A stretch of DNA of 29,085 nucleotides from Acidobacteriota bacterium (GTDB lineage Bacteria > Acidobacteriota > Vicinamibacteria > Vicinamibacterales > SCN-69-37): positions 1 through 29,085 of the forward strand of contig JAKALV010000005.1 in the NCBI GenBank assembly GCA_021824055.1, written 5' to 3'. Positions within the stretch are counted from its first letter, which is position 1, and each line of letters starts with the position of its first letter. The notes under the pieces were generated by a model, which was not told the DNA's origin, searched no databases, and was given only the letters and a program-made list of their open reading frames with translations. The translations under genes were made by a program, and so were the position numbers. Of the stretch, positions 1-7,810 are shown in pieces.

Positions 1-188
1 TGTTCGACGTCAGAGAGCGCGATGCCGCCCGGATCAAAGTGCACACAGAGTGCGTTGTCGCCGTTGGTGTGCGTGAGCCTGATCCCCGGATGCGCCTCGA
101 CGAGGCGGTGCAGACGCGCGACGCAGACGTCCTGAGCGTCCGGAACTTCGGGCAGCACGAGCCGCAGCGAATACTCGGCAGTCGCCAT
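1..188 (-). CDS. Heavy-metal-transporting P-type ATPase, N-terminal fragment (cut by window edge)
   Basis: Only the first 62 codons are visible; the gene continues off the left edge. The ATG at 188 is preceded by a GGGGAG ribosome-binding site. The peptide begins MATAEYSLRLVLPEVPD and continues with a conserved-looking QDVCVARL and LCVHFDP, a ferredoxin-like (HMA-type) fold pattern that I recognise from the start of zinc/cadmium-type P-type ATPases next to czc operons. There is no CxxC metal motif in the visible part; the Cys residues are C22 and the one in LCVHFD. It is the last visible gene of the leftward metal-efflux operon, 9 bp after the PII-like gene, which fits a second, ATP-driven export route. 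The ATPase core (DKTG, CPC or similar) is outside the window, so the call rests on the N-terminus and context alone. Confidence 0.6.
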   Translation of the reverse strand, partial: MATAEYSLRLVLPEVPDAQDVCVARLHRLVEAHPGIRLTHTNGDNALCVHFDPGGIALSDVE

Positions 189-197
189 GTCTCCCCT

Positions 198-521
198 TTA
201 CCTCAGGGCGTCGAGGCCGGTCTCGCCGGTCTGAAGCCGAACCGCCTGATCCACGCACAGAACGAACACTTTGCCGTCGCCGGGCCGGCCCGTGTGCGCG
301 CTGCGCTTGAGCCCATCGAGCACCGGAGTCAGGTGGTCTTCGCTCACGACGATCTCGATCTTCGCCATAGTCACGCGTCCGTAGTCTTCCTGATGCGGAT
401 GGCGGCGACCGATGCCTTCAACCGTCGACACGGTCAGGCCGGGGAGCCCCGGTATGTCGTGAAGAGCGGCGATGACTTCGTCCCGCCGGTCGAGTCGCAC
501 GATGGCTTTGACTTCGAACAT
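198..521 (-). CDS. PII-family signalling protein of a metal-efflux operon
   Basis: A 107-residue GlnB/GlnK-like protein. It aligns with GlnB from start (FEVKAIVRLDRRDEVIAAL) to end (TGRPGDGKVFVLCVDQAVRLQTGE), including the TG-x-x-GDGK-F B-loop signature that binds ATP phosphates in PII proteins. The T-loop between GIGRR and KIEIVV is about seven residues shorter than in E. coli GlnB and lacks the Tyr-51 uridylylation site; one Tyr (QEDYGRV) remains. It is therefore unlikely to be a standard nitrogen regulator. Its ATG overlaps the czcA stop as TGATG, and AGGAGG lies 10 bases upstream; a GTG at 524 with 7-base spacing is an equally possible start. PII-like proteins are known neighbours of CzcA pumps, so a role in tuning the pump by nucleotide or metal binding is inferred. 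Confidence 0.85.
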   Translation of the reverse strand: MFEVKAIVRLDRRDEVIAALHDIPGLPGLTVSTVEGIGRRHPHQEDYGRVTMAKIEIVVSEDHLTPVLDGLKRSAHTGRPGDGKVFVLCVDQAVRLQTGETGLDALR

Positions 522-3500
522 CACAGCTGCACCTCCTCTTCCTCTCGTTCAAACCAGCGATAGAGCGCCGGCAGCACCAGCAGCGTCAAGGCCGTCGATG
601 TCACCAGCCCGCCGATCACGACGGTGGCGAGCGGCCGCTGCACTTCAGCGCCCGCGCTCGTTGAGAACGCCATCGGCAGGAATCCCATGCCGGCGACGAG
701 CGGGGCCATGATCATGGCCCGCATCTTTTCGAGGCTGCCCCGCACGGCCGCTTCGTGCACCCCGAGGCCGCTGCGCCGGAGGTCGCCGATGTGCGCCAAG
801 AGCACCAGGCCGTTCATGACCGCCACGCCGAACAGCGCGATAAAGCCAACGCCCGCCGAGATGCTGAACGGCATGCCGCGCAGGAACAACGCCACGATGC
901 CGCCGCTGGCGGCCAGTGGAATGTTCAGGAAGATCAGGACGGCTGGTTTGAACGCATTGAACATGACGTACAGGAGCACGCCGATCATCGCGAGCGCCAG
1001 CGGTACCACGATCCCCAGCCGCTGCGAGGCGCGCTGGAGGTTTTCGAACTGGCCGCCGAGTTCAATGTAGTAGCCGCTGGGTAACGTGACCTTGTCGGCC
1101 ACCGCCTTCCGGACATCGGCAACGAAGCTGCCCAGGTCACGCCCGCGCACGTTGGCCTCGACAGAAATCTTCCGGTGAATATTCTCGCGGCTGATCTGGG
1201 TGGGGCCGTCCTCGGTGATGATGTCGGCGAGCTGCGACAGAGGAATCATCCGGCCTTGCGGGTCGGCGACCTTCAGATTGCGAATCTTCTCCACGGAGTC
1301 CCTCGTGGTGGCGGCAAAGCGCACTTGCAGCGCGAACCGGCGCTGTCCCTCCATGACTTCGCCCACGTTGTGGCCGCCGATCGTCTGCACGACCTCCAAC
1401 ACCTGCGCGGCGTTGATGCCATACCGCGCGATCTGATCGCGCCGTACGCTGATGCGCAGGAACGGCAGGCCGCCGGTCTGTTCCAGCTTCACGTCGGCCG
1501 CGCCGGCGACGCCTCCGACGACAGCCGCAATGTCGGCGCCCGTCCTTCGGAGCTGATCGAGATCATCGCCGTACAGCGTCACCGCCAGATCGGAGCGCAC
1601 ACCGGCGATGAGTTCCTGCACGCGCAGCTCGATGGGCTGCGAGTAGCTGAACACATTGCCCGGCACCGACCCGACGAGCGCCGCGTCGAACGCGGCCACG
1701 AGGCCTTCGCGAGTGGTGGCCGTCGTCCATTGCGCGTGATCCGTGAGCAGCACGTAGATGTCACTGGTTTCGACACCCATCGGATCCGTGGGAATCTCGG
1801 CTTGTCCGGTCCGCGACACAACGGACTCCACCTCGGGGAACGTCCGCAAGGTCTGCTCGATCAGCGTGGTGCTGCGGATCGAATCGGTCAACGACACGCT
1901 GGGCAGCCGCGAGGCCTGAATGGCGATCGTGCCTTCATCGAGTTTTGGAATGAACTCCGCGCCCATGAACGGCACGAGGGCCATGGACGCCATGAACACG
2001 AGGGCCGACACGCCGGCCGCGAGCCGCGGCCGTGCGAGCGCCCATTCGAGTGCGGGCTTGTACTTCGCGCCGAGCCAATGGACCACACGCGGCTCTCGAT
2101 CCACGGTGCCCTCGCGGAAGAGGAGCGAGGCGAGTGTCGGCATGAGCGTCAACGCCAGAATGAGCGACCCGATCAGCGCCAGCACGACGGTCCAGGCCAT
2201 CGGGCGGAACATCTTTCCCTCGACGCCTTCGAGCGTGACGATCGGCAGGTACACCAGAATGATGATCAGCACCGCGAAGAAGATGGGCCGGGCCACCTCG
2301 CGTCCGGCTTCGAGAATGGCCTGGTCCCGCGTCACGCCCTGCCGGCGCGCCGTGCCGATGCGCCGCACGATGTTCTCGATCATCACGACCGATCCATCGA
2401 CGATCAGGCCGAAATCGATCGCCCCGAGGCTCATGAGGTTCCCCGAGATGCCGGCATTCAGCATGCCGGTGAACGCGAACAGCATCGACAGCGGAATCGC
2501 GGACGCCACGATCAGCCCGCCCCGAACGTTGCCGAGCAGGAGCAGCAGCACCGCGATCACCAGCACGCCGCCCTCGAGCAGGTTCTTGGCCACCGTCCAG
2601 ATCGTTTTTTGCACCAGGGTCGTTCGGTCGTAGTACGTCTCAACGGTGACGCCCTTCGGCAGCGACGTCTTGATCTCGTCCAATTTCTGGCGCACGCGGT
2701 CGGCGACGACGCGGGCGTTTTCGCCCATCAGCATCATGACGACGCCGGTGACCACTTCGCCGCGGCCATCGCGCGTGACCGCGCCCTGCCGCACCTGGGC
2801 CGCGAAACGCGTGGTGCCCAGGTTCTTCACAAACACCGGCGTGCCGTCGGCGCCGGCCGTCACCACGATGTTGTCGATATCGGACGGCTGTTGCACGAGT
2901 CCTTCGCCGCGGATCACGTACTGTTCCTGGCTCCGCTCCAGGTACGCGCCGCCCGCATTGGCGTTGTTGCGCTGCAGCGCCTCGAAGACCTTTTCGAGCG
3001 GCACGTTGTACGACACGAGTTTCTCGGGGTCGAGTGCGACCTGGTAGGTCTTCAGTTCGCCGCCGAACGAGTTCACTTCGACCACGCCGGGCACGGAACG
3101 CAACTTGAGCGCGATGTCCCAGTCGAGCGTGCTCCGCAGCTCCATCAGGGATTGCCCGGTGCCGCGCACCTCGAACTGGTAGATCTCCCCAAGGCCGGTG
3201 CTGATCGGGCCCATCGTCGGCGCGCCGAACCCGGCCGGAATCGCTTCGCGCGCTTCGGGCAGTCGCTCCATCACGAGCCGGCGTGCAAAGTACAGATCGA
3301 GGCTCTCGTCAAAATAGATGTACACCGACGACAGCCCGAATCTGGAGACCGAGCGGATGTCGGTGATGCCCGGCAGGCCGCTCATCGCAGCTTCTACAGG
3401 AACGGTGACAAACCGTTCCACTTCGAGCGGGCCCAGTCCGGGGACCGAGGTGAGCACCAGCACCTGATTCGGCGAGACATCAGGAACGGCGTCGATCGGG

Positions 3501-3598
3501 AGCCGCAACATCGAGAACACGCCGGCGACGACCAGCGCGACGGCGGCGAGCAGGATGATGAAGCGGTTGCGCAGCGAGAAGTCGATGAGGCGATGCAT
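521..3598 (-). CDS. czcA: Heavy-metal RND efflux transporter, CzcA family
   Basis: The 1025-residue inner-membrane pump of a tripartite RND system, driven by the proton gradient and expelling divalent metal cations. It starts MHRLIDFSLRNRFIILLAA, a standard RND first helix, and shows two repeats of periplasmic porter segments followed by transmembrane bundles (about 340-500 and 860-1015). The fourth-helix segment AIDFGLIVDGSVVMIENIVRR carries D395, D401 and E408, the D/D/E triad of CzcA-type (Zn/Co/Cd) pumps rather than the CusA (Cu/Ag) type. Length is typical of the family. It follows the membrane-fusion gene by only 6 bp and is translationally coupled to the PII gene downstream (TGATG). Exact metal range cannot be read from sequence; Zn/Cd/Co is the best inference. 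Confidence 0.95.
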   Translation of the reverse strand: MHRLIDFSLRNRFIILLAAVALVVAGVFSMLRLPIDAVPDVSPNQVLVLTSVPGLGPLEVERFVTVPVEAAMSGLPGITDIRSVSRFGLSSVYIYFDESLDLYFARRLVMERLPEAREAIPAGFGAPTMGPISTGLGEIYQFEVRGTGQSLMELRSTLDWDIALKLRSVPGVVEVNSFGGELKTYQVALDPEKLVSYNVPLEKVFEALQRNNANAGGAYLERSQEQYVIRGEGLVQQPSDIDNIVVTAGADGTPVFVKNLGTTRFAAQVRQGAVTRDGRGEVVTGVVMMLMGENARVVADRVRQKLDEIKTSLPKGVTVETYYDRTTLVQKTIWTVAKNLLEGGVLVIAVLLLLLGNVRGGLIVASAIPLSMLFAFTGMLNAGISGNLMSLGAIDFGLIVDGSVVMIENIVRRIGTARRQGVTRDQAILEAGREVARPIFFAVLIIILVYLPIVTLEGVEGKMFRPMAWTVVLALIGSLILALTLMPTLASLLFREGTVDREPRVVHWLGAKYKPALEWALARPRLAAGVSALVFMASMALVPFMGAEFIPKLDEGTIAIQASRLPSVSLTDSIRSTTLIEQTLRTFPEVESVVSRTGQAEIPTDPMGVETSDIYVLLTDHAQWTTATTREGLVAAFDAALVGSVPGNVFSYSQPIELRVQELIAGVRSDLAVTLYGDDLDQLRRTGADIAAVVGGVAGAADVKLEQTGGLPFLRISVRRDQIARYGINAAQVLEVVQTIGGHNVGEVMEGQRRFALQVRFAATTRDSVEKIRNLKVADPQGRMIPLSQLADIITEDGPTQISRENIHRKISVEANVRGRDLGSFVADVRKAVADKVTLPSGYYIELGGQFENLQRASQRLGIVVPLALAMIGVLLYVMFNAFKPAVLIFLNIPLAASGGIVALFLRGMPFSISAGVGFIALFGVAVMNGLVLLAHIGDLRRSGLGVHEAAVRGSLEKMRAMIMAPLVAGMGFLPMAFSTSAGAEVQRPLATVVIGGLVTSTALTLLVLPALYRWFEREEEEVQL

Positions 3599-3604
3599 GG
3601 CGGT

Positions 3605-4870
3605 CTACTCGCCCCCGCCGATGCGTTCGCGCAGCAAGGCCGTTTTCAGGTAGAAACTGCCGGCACCGACGACCTCGTCGCCGGCGGTCAGCCCCTCGCG
3701 GATTTCCACGTCGGTGTCCGACGCGATGCCGACCGTCACCGCTCGCCGCGCGAAACGGCCGTCGTCGCGGCGGACGAACACAATGGGCTGGCCGTCGAGA
3801 TATTGCACCGCGGCGGCTGGCACGGTCAGCGCGGGACGGCGCTCCGGGGTCGGGAGGGCGATGCGGGCGAACATGTCGAGCTTCAAGGCGCCGTCCGGGT
3901 TCTCCACGACCACGCGCGCCTTGGCCGTTCTCGTCTTCGGATCGATGACGGAGCTCACGTACGTGAGCCGGCCCGAGAAGCGACGGTCGGGATACGCGTC
4001 CACCCTGACCTGCGCATCCGCGCCGGCCTTCACGCGCGAGACGTCCTGCTCGTAGATGTCGCCCAGCACCCAGACGGTGGAGAGATCGGTGATCGTAAAC
4101 AGCTCACGGTCGGGTTCGACGAGCTCGCCGGGCGCGACCTCGTACCGGGTGACCAGACCGTTCACCGGCGCTCGGAGGATGTTGTGCGACGCGGCCCGAT
4201 GGCCGCTGGCCGACTCGACGGGGCTCAGACGGCCGACGTCCGCATCGGACAGGCCGAACCGGTGCAGTTGTTCCTCAATGCGGGCGACGGTTGCTTCGGC
4301 GCTGGCGACCGCGGATTCGGCCGCCCGCAATTCACCGCGGCGCAACTCGACGGTTTGCCGGGCGATGCCCTCCACTTTGATGAGTTCATCCGCGCGGGCC
4401 AAAAACAGGCGTTTCACTTCCCGATCCGACTCGGCCGTTCGGAGAGCCGCCCTTGCTTCAAGAAACGCACCGACCTGCTCGCCGAGCTCGATGTTGTCGT
4501 AGGTCAGCAGCGGATCACCCTTGCGAACCATCTGGCCCAGCGTGACGGAGACCGTCTCGATGAGACCGCGGCCGAGCGGGCGTACGTGCGCCACGCGCGA
4601 GTCTTCGGGCGCGATCGTGCCGGTGACGTCGAGCCGGATCTGCATGGTGGACGACGTGGCGATGGCGAAGTGCAGGCCCGCGTTTCTCAGCGCGTCGGGG
4701 GCGAGTTCAACCACGCCCGGCGGCAGCGCGGCCGCGGCCGACGGTTTGGCGGGCGTTTCGCGACGACCCATGGCGAAATAAGTGACCGTGACTCCGACGA
4801 GGAGTCCGGCGGTAACGAGCAGCACAGGCTTGGGTGACATGGAAAATCCAGGAAGAAGGGGATGAGTCAT
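3605..4870 (-). CDS. czcB: RND efflux periplasmic adaptor (membrane fusion protein), CzcB/CusB-like
   Basis: A 421-residue HlyD/CusB-family adaptor linking the CzcA pump to the outer-membrane channel. An N-terminal hydrophobic anchor or signal (about 12-34) is followed by a lipoyl-type half-motif (GLIETVSVTLGQMVRKGDPLL, about 100-120), an Ala/Glu-rich helical hairpin (about 130-200), the second lipoyl half (APVNGLVTRYEVAPGELV), and beta-barrel and membrane-proximal domains (VRVDAYPDRRFSGRL onward). There is no obvious N-terminal or C-terminal His/Met metal-chaperone extension. The ATG at 4870 overlaps the upstream gene's stop as ATGA, arguing for coupling. A second in-frame ATG at 4840 would still leave the signal/anchor intact and is an alternative start; neither has a strong ribosome-binding site. 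Confidence 0.92.
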   Translation of the reverse strand: MTHPLLPGFSMSPKPVLLVTAGLLVGVTVTYFAMGRRETPAKPSAAAALPPGVVELAPDALRNAGLHFAIATSSTMQIRLDVTGTIAPEDSRVAHVRPLGRGLIETVSVTLGQMVRKGDPLLTYDNIELGEQVGAFLEARAALRTAESDREVKRLFLARADELIKVEGIARQTVELRRGELRAAESAVASAEATVARIEEQLHRFGLSDADVGRLSPVESASGHRAASHNILRAPVNGLVTRYEVAPGELVEPDRELFTITDLSTVWVLGDIYEQDVSRVKAGADAQVRVDAYPDRRFSGRLTYVSSVIDPKTRTAKARVVVENPDGALKLDMFARIALPTPERRPALTVPAAAVQYLDGQPIVFVRRDDGRFARRAVTVGIASDTDVEIREGLTAGDEVVGAGSFYLKTALLRERIGGGE

Positions 4871-6141
4871 GGTTGACGGCCGGCGGTGATGCTGAGCGCG
4901 GCAATGAGCGACGCCGCGCCGACGCGTTGATCGAATAGCGCCTGGTTATAGGTGCGCAGGGTGTCCCGAAACGCGCGCTGCGCGTCGAGGTAGTCAATGA
5001 GGTTGGCGGCGCCGAGCCGGTACGACGCGAGCATCACGTCGCGGGACTCGCGAGCCGTGGTGAGGTACTCGCGCTCGATGTACGCCACCCGCTGGCGGCT
5101 CACATCGACGGCGTTCAAGGCCTGTTGAATGTCGAGCGCGGCGCCGCGTTCAACGGCCGTGGCGTCGAACTGCTTCCGCCGGGCCTCGGCCTCCGACTTG
5201 AGCACTTCGCCGCGATTGCGATTGAAGAGCGGCAGCGGAACAGTGACGCCGATCACGGCCGACGCCAGCCCGGCGTCGTGCCGGTATCCGGCGCCGATCG
5301 TCGGGAATGGCACGCGCAGCGCGCGCTGCAGCCGGGTGGCCGTGTCCGCCTGCTGGGCTGTGACGCGTGCGGCCTGCACGTCCGGGCGTTGCGACAGCGT
5401 GGACGCCAGCATGGCCGCGCGGGTCAGTGGCGCCGCGGCGGCGAGCGCCGCGGCCTCGGCGGCTTCGACCGTGGTCAGCGTGTCGGCTGGCCGGAAGTCC
5501 TGACCGAGATCCGGCATATTGAGCGCGGCCAGCAGACCGGCTCGGGCGTTGCGCAGCGACAGCTCCGACGCGTAGACGTCGTCCTGAAACTTCAGGCGTT
5601 CGACCTGCACGCGACGCAACTCCGCGCCGGAGATCTCGCCGTGCTCCAGTCGGGTGCGGTTGAGTGCGATCACGCGATCGATCTCGGTGAGCGCTTCCTG
5701 GGCGGCCTGACGATTGGCCACAGTGAGCACGACCGCAAAGTACGCCCGGCGCACCACCAGTTCCAGCTCGCGGCGCACGTTGGCCGCATCGGCCGCGCCG
5801 GCCGCGACTCCTTGCTCGGCCGCCTGGATCCGCAGCTTGCGGCGCCCTCCGATTTCGAGTTCCTGGTCCACGCGGAAGAGGAACTCGTGCTGGTCGGGTG
5901 AAGGGGCCGGCGACAGAAACGAACGGCCCGCCGTCTCGAACGTCAGGGCGGGGTTGGGCCGCTGGCGCGCCGTGACGGCACCGCCTTCGGCGGCCGCCAC
6001 GCCCTCGATCGCCGCGGCGAGAGTGGGATTTCGTTGAACAGCCAGCTCCAACGCCTGGCGAAGCGACAGCTCCGCCGGTACGGACTGCGCCCAGGCCACG
6101 GCCGGGCAGGCGCAGACGAGCAACGCGACAAGAAGACGCAC
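4867..6141 (-). CDS. czcC: Outer-membrane efflux channel, TolC/CzcC family
   Basis: A 424-residue outer-membrane factor with a clear signal peptide (RLLVALLVCACPAVAWA, cleavage after AWA). Mature sequence starts with the family pattern LSLRQALELAVQRNPTLAAA. Two similar helical halves follow; the second (about 250-420) contains VTVPLPLFNRNRGEV, a signature of the family's equatorial region, and ends with ANLIDYLDAQRAFRDTLRTYNQALFD. It forms the exit duct of the tripartite pump. The start is a GTG at 6141 with GGAGG six bases upstream; starting there is required to keep the signal peptide. It overlaps the adaptor gene by 4 bp. No lipobox is visible although a Cys pair occurs in the signal core. 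Confidence 0.93.
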   Translation of the reverse strand: MRLLVALLVCACPAVAWAQSVPAELSLRQALELAVQRNPTLAAAIEGVAAAEGGAVTARQRPNPALTFETAGRSFLSPAPSPDQHEFLFRVDQELEIGGRRKLRIQAAEQGVAAGAADAANVRRELELVVRRAYFAVVLTVANRQAAQEALTEIDRVIALNRTRLEHGEISGAELRRVQVERLKFQDDVYASELSLRNARAGLLAALNMPDLGQDFRPADTLTTVEAAEAAALAAAAPLTRAAMLASTLSQRPDVQAARVTAQQADTATRLQRALRVPFPTIGAGYRHDAGLASAVIGVTVPLPLFNRNRGEVLKSEAEARRKQFDATAVERGAALDIQQALNAVDVSRQRVAYIEREYLTTARESRDVMLASYRLGAANLIDYLDAQRAFRDTLRTYNQALFDQRVGAASLIAALSITAGRQP

Positions 6142-6207
6142 GCGAACCTCCGATGATCCACAAACACGCGGATCAATTGCAGTGCCAATCAGTTGGGGAG
6201 AGGCGGG

Positions 6208-6588
6208 CTAGCGCGCGTGTTCCGGAGGGCGGTACGTCGAGTCGGGACTGTCCACGGGGCGGTTAATCGCCGGCGGCGCGCAGGGCGTGGGCGCGGGCTC
6301 CGGCAGAACCGGTGTCGTCGCATCGCTGACGTTCACGCAGTGTGAACAGCAGAAACAGTCATCCATATGAGCGGCGGGGGCCGGGGCTTGCGTTGCGCTG
6401 TCGTCGAGCAGAGGACCAATGTGCGATGCGAGCGCCACCGATTTTCCACGATCCAGCAAACACACGCTGGAGGCGGAGAGATCCACGGCCGTCCACGTCA
6501 GGAGCAGACCGCAGATCAGGCGGACGAGCCACGCGCGTTTGAGCGACACCACAGAGGTATCGATAGCATAGCAGAATCGACATGGCAT
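6208..6588 (-). CDS. Small cysteine-cluster protein, first gene of metal-efflux operon
   Basis: I do not recognise a named family. The 126-residue product has an N-terminal hydrophobic stretch (about 19-41, AWLVRLICGLLLTWTAVDLSA) that could be an anchor or signal peptide, a low-complexity Pro/Ala middle, and a compact cluster at 74-84 (H-M-D-D-C-F-C-C-S-H-C) that looks suited to binding a soft or borderline metal. The C-terminus is Pro-rich. The ATG at 6588 is used here; a TTG sits directly before it at 6591, and no strong ribosome-binding site is seen. It lies 66 bp upstream of the outer-membrane channel gene and just below the divergent control region. A periplasmic metal-binding or sensing accessory is inferred from position and cysteines only. 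Confidence 0.65.
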   Translation of the reverse strand: MPCRFCYAIDTSVVSLKRAWLVRLICGLLLTWTAVDLSASSVCLLDRGKSVALASHIGPLLDDSATQAPAPAAHMDDCFCCSHCVNVSDATTPVLPEPAPTPCAPPAINRPVDSPDSTYRPPEHAR

Positions 6589-6598
6589 CAACGCGCGC

Positions 6599-6634
6599 TT
6601 GCTATCGCCGGTCGTGATCCGGCATTATTCAAAC
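6599..6634 (+). promoter_or_regulatory. Candidate divergent housekeeping-type promoters
   Basis: On the + strand TTGCTA (6599-6604) and CATTAT (6623-6628) are 18 bp apart, a weak -35/-10 pair for the ArsR gene. On the - strand AATAAT (6629-6624) is a good -10 for the leftward efflux operon, with no clear -35. Both -10 elements touch the inverted repeat at 6626-6647. A short inverted repeat GCCGG/CCGGC lies at 6607-6623. Positions are predictions by eye. Confidence 0.35.
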
Positions 6635-6647
6635 GAACACTTGAATA
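6626..6647. promoter_or_regulatory. Perfect inverted repeat, likely ArsR-family operator
   Basis: TATTCAA (6626-6632), eight bases, TTGAATA (6641-6647). The AT-rich, perfectly symmetric repeat stands out in GC-rich surroundings and resembles ArsR/SmtB-family operators. It ends six bases before the ArsR-rhodanese start codon and overlaps the predicted -10 boxes of both divergent transcripts. Repression of both arms by the adjacent regulator is inferred. Confidence 0.65.
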
Positions 6648-6653
6648 TCTGAG

Positions 6654-7379
6654 ATGCCCCGCGCCTCGCGTGCTCCGACCCTCAAGGCCACCGTCTACGG
6701 GCAGATCGCCCGGGTCGGCAAGGCCGCCGCCAGCCCGAGCCGGCTGGAACTGCTCGACTTGCTGTCGCAGGGCGCCCGCACCGTCGAGGTCCTGGCCGGC
6801 CAGACCGGCCAGAGCGTGGCCGCGACCTCGCATCACCTGCAGGTGCTGCACCGGGCGCGCCTCGTGGATGCGCAGAAGATCGGGGTCCATGTGCGATACC
6901 GGCTCGCCGATGCCGAGGTGGCGGAGTTTCTCCTGGCGCTGCGGAGCCTGGCAGAGTCGCGTCTGGCCGAAATCGCCCGCGTCACGCGCCAGTACCTCGA
7001 GGCGCGCGGGGCCCTGGAACCCGTGCGGGCCGACGAGCTGGCGCGCCGCGTGCGCGCGGGCGGCGTGACCGTCGTGGACGTGCGGCCGCGTGACGAGTAC
7101 CTGGCGGGCCACCTGCCCGGAGCCATCTCGATGCCATTGGCCGATCTCAAGAAACGCGCGCGCGGCCTGCCGAAAGGGCGCGAGGTCGTCGCCTATTGCC
7201 GCGGTCCGTACTGCGTGATGGCGCTCGACGCCGTGGACGTGCTGCGCCGGCGGGGGTTTCGCGCCCATCGCCTCGAGTACGGCGTGCCGGAATGGCGCGC
7301 GCGCGGATGGCGCGTCGAGACCGGCGAGCGCGCGGGCGCGCGATCCGCCAGACCGGCGCATCGTTTGCGGCGCGGATGA
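6654..7379 (+). CDS. ArsR-family transcriptional regulator fused to a rhodanese domain
   Basis: A 241-residue fusion. Residues 12-110 form a winged helix (SPSRLELLDLLSQGARTVEVLA, then recognition helix around VAATSHHLQVLHRARLV). Residues 122-225 form a rhodanese domain (VTVVDVRPRDEYLAGHLPGAISMPL) with active-site loop CRGPYC, catalytic C182 and second cysteine C187. The DNA-binding half has no cysteine and no canonical alpha-5 metal ligands, so signal input through a persulfide on the rhodanese loop is a reasonable inference. The ATG at 6654 has no clear ribosome-binding site and lies close to the predicted transcription start, so a leaderless message is possible. It heads the rightward operon with a DsrE protein and an SQR-like flavoprotein. 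The last ~20 residues are Arg-rich and unconserved in appearance. Confidence 0.9.
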   Translation: MPRASRAPTLKATVYGQIARVGKAAASPSRLELLDLLSQGARTVEVLAGQTGQSVAATSHHLQVLHRARLVDAQKIGVHVRYRLADAEVAEFLLALRSLAESRLAEIARVTRQYLEARGALEPVRADELARRVRAGGVTVVDVRPRDEYLAGHLPGAISMPLADLKKRARGLPKGREVVAYCRGPYCVMALDAVDVLRRRGFRAHRLEYGVPEWRARGWRVETGERAGARSARPAHRLRRG

Positions 7380-7431
7380 CAGAACAGAAACGTTGTCGCC
7401 TGCCGCGACAACCGAGCGGAGGAGTGTGATC

Positions 7432-7785
7432 GTGGCGAAGACACTATTCATCCTGAATGATCAGCCCTATGGCACCGAGCGCAGCTACAACGGGCTGCGG
7501 CTCGCCGGCGCGCTCGCGAAGCGCGACGGCGAGGACGTCAAGGTGTTTCTCATGGGCGACGCGGCCAGTTGCGCGAAGCACGGCCAGAAAGTGCCGCCGG
7601 GGTTCTACAACATCGAGCTGATGTTGCATCACGTCGCCAAGCGCGGCGGCGAGATTGGCGTGTGCGCGGGTTGCATGGATGCCCGGGGACTGGCGGACGC
7701 GGACCTCACCGAGGGCGCCCGCCGCAGCTCGCTCGAAGAGCTCGCGGACTGGGTGCAGTGGGCGAACGCGACGCTGGTGTTCTGA
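7432..7785 (+). CDS. DsrE-family protein
   Basis: A 117-residue small alpha/beta protein of the DsrE/DsrF (YchN-like) superfamily, whose members carry or relay sulfane sulfur on conserved cysteines. It shows KTLFILNDQPYGTERSYNGLRLAGALA at the start, a first cysteine (C47, AASCAKHG) and the GVCAGCMDARG motif (C78, C81) near the C-terminal third. Start is set at GTG 7432 behind GGAGGAG; the longer in-frame reading back to 7393 adds residues that do not look like this family, and GTG 7426 is another option. It lies 52 bp after the ArsR-rhodanese gene and 25 bp before the flavoprotein gene, so the three probably form one sulfur-handling operon. Confidence 0.85.
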   Translation: MAKTLFILNDQPYGTERSYNGLRLAGALAKRDGEDVKVFLMGDAASCAKHGQKVPPGFYNIELMLHHVAKRGGEIGVCAGCMDARGLADADLTEGARRSSLEELADWVQWANATLVF

Positions 7786-7810
7786 GACCGCGGGGCGATG
7801 GAGGAGTGAC

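Noticed and set aside
1175..4837. Very long open reading frame (1220 codons) on the + strand opposite czcA and czcB
   Set aside because: It is antisense to two clear efflux genes, is rich in His, Arg, Asp and Glu with no domain pattern, and is a typical by-product of GC-rich third positions.
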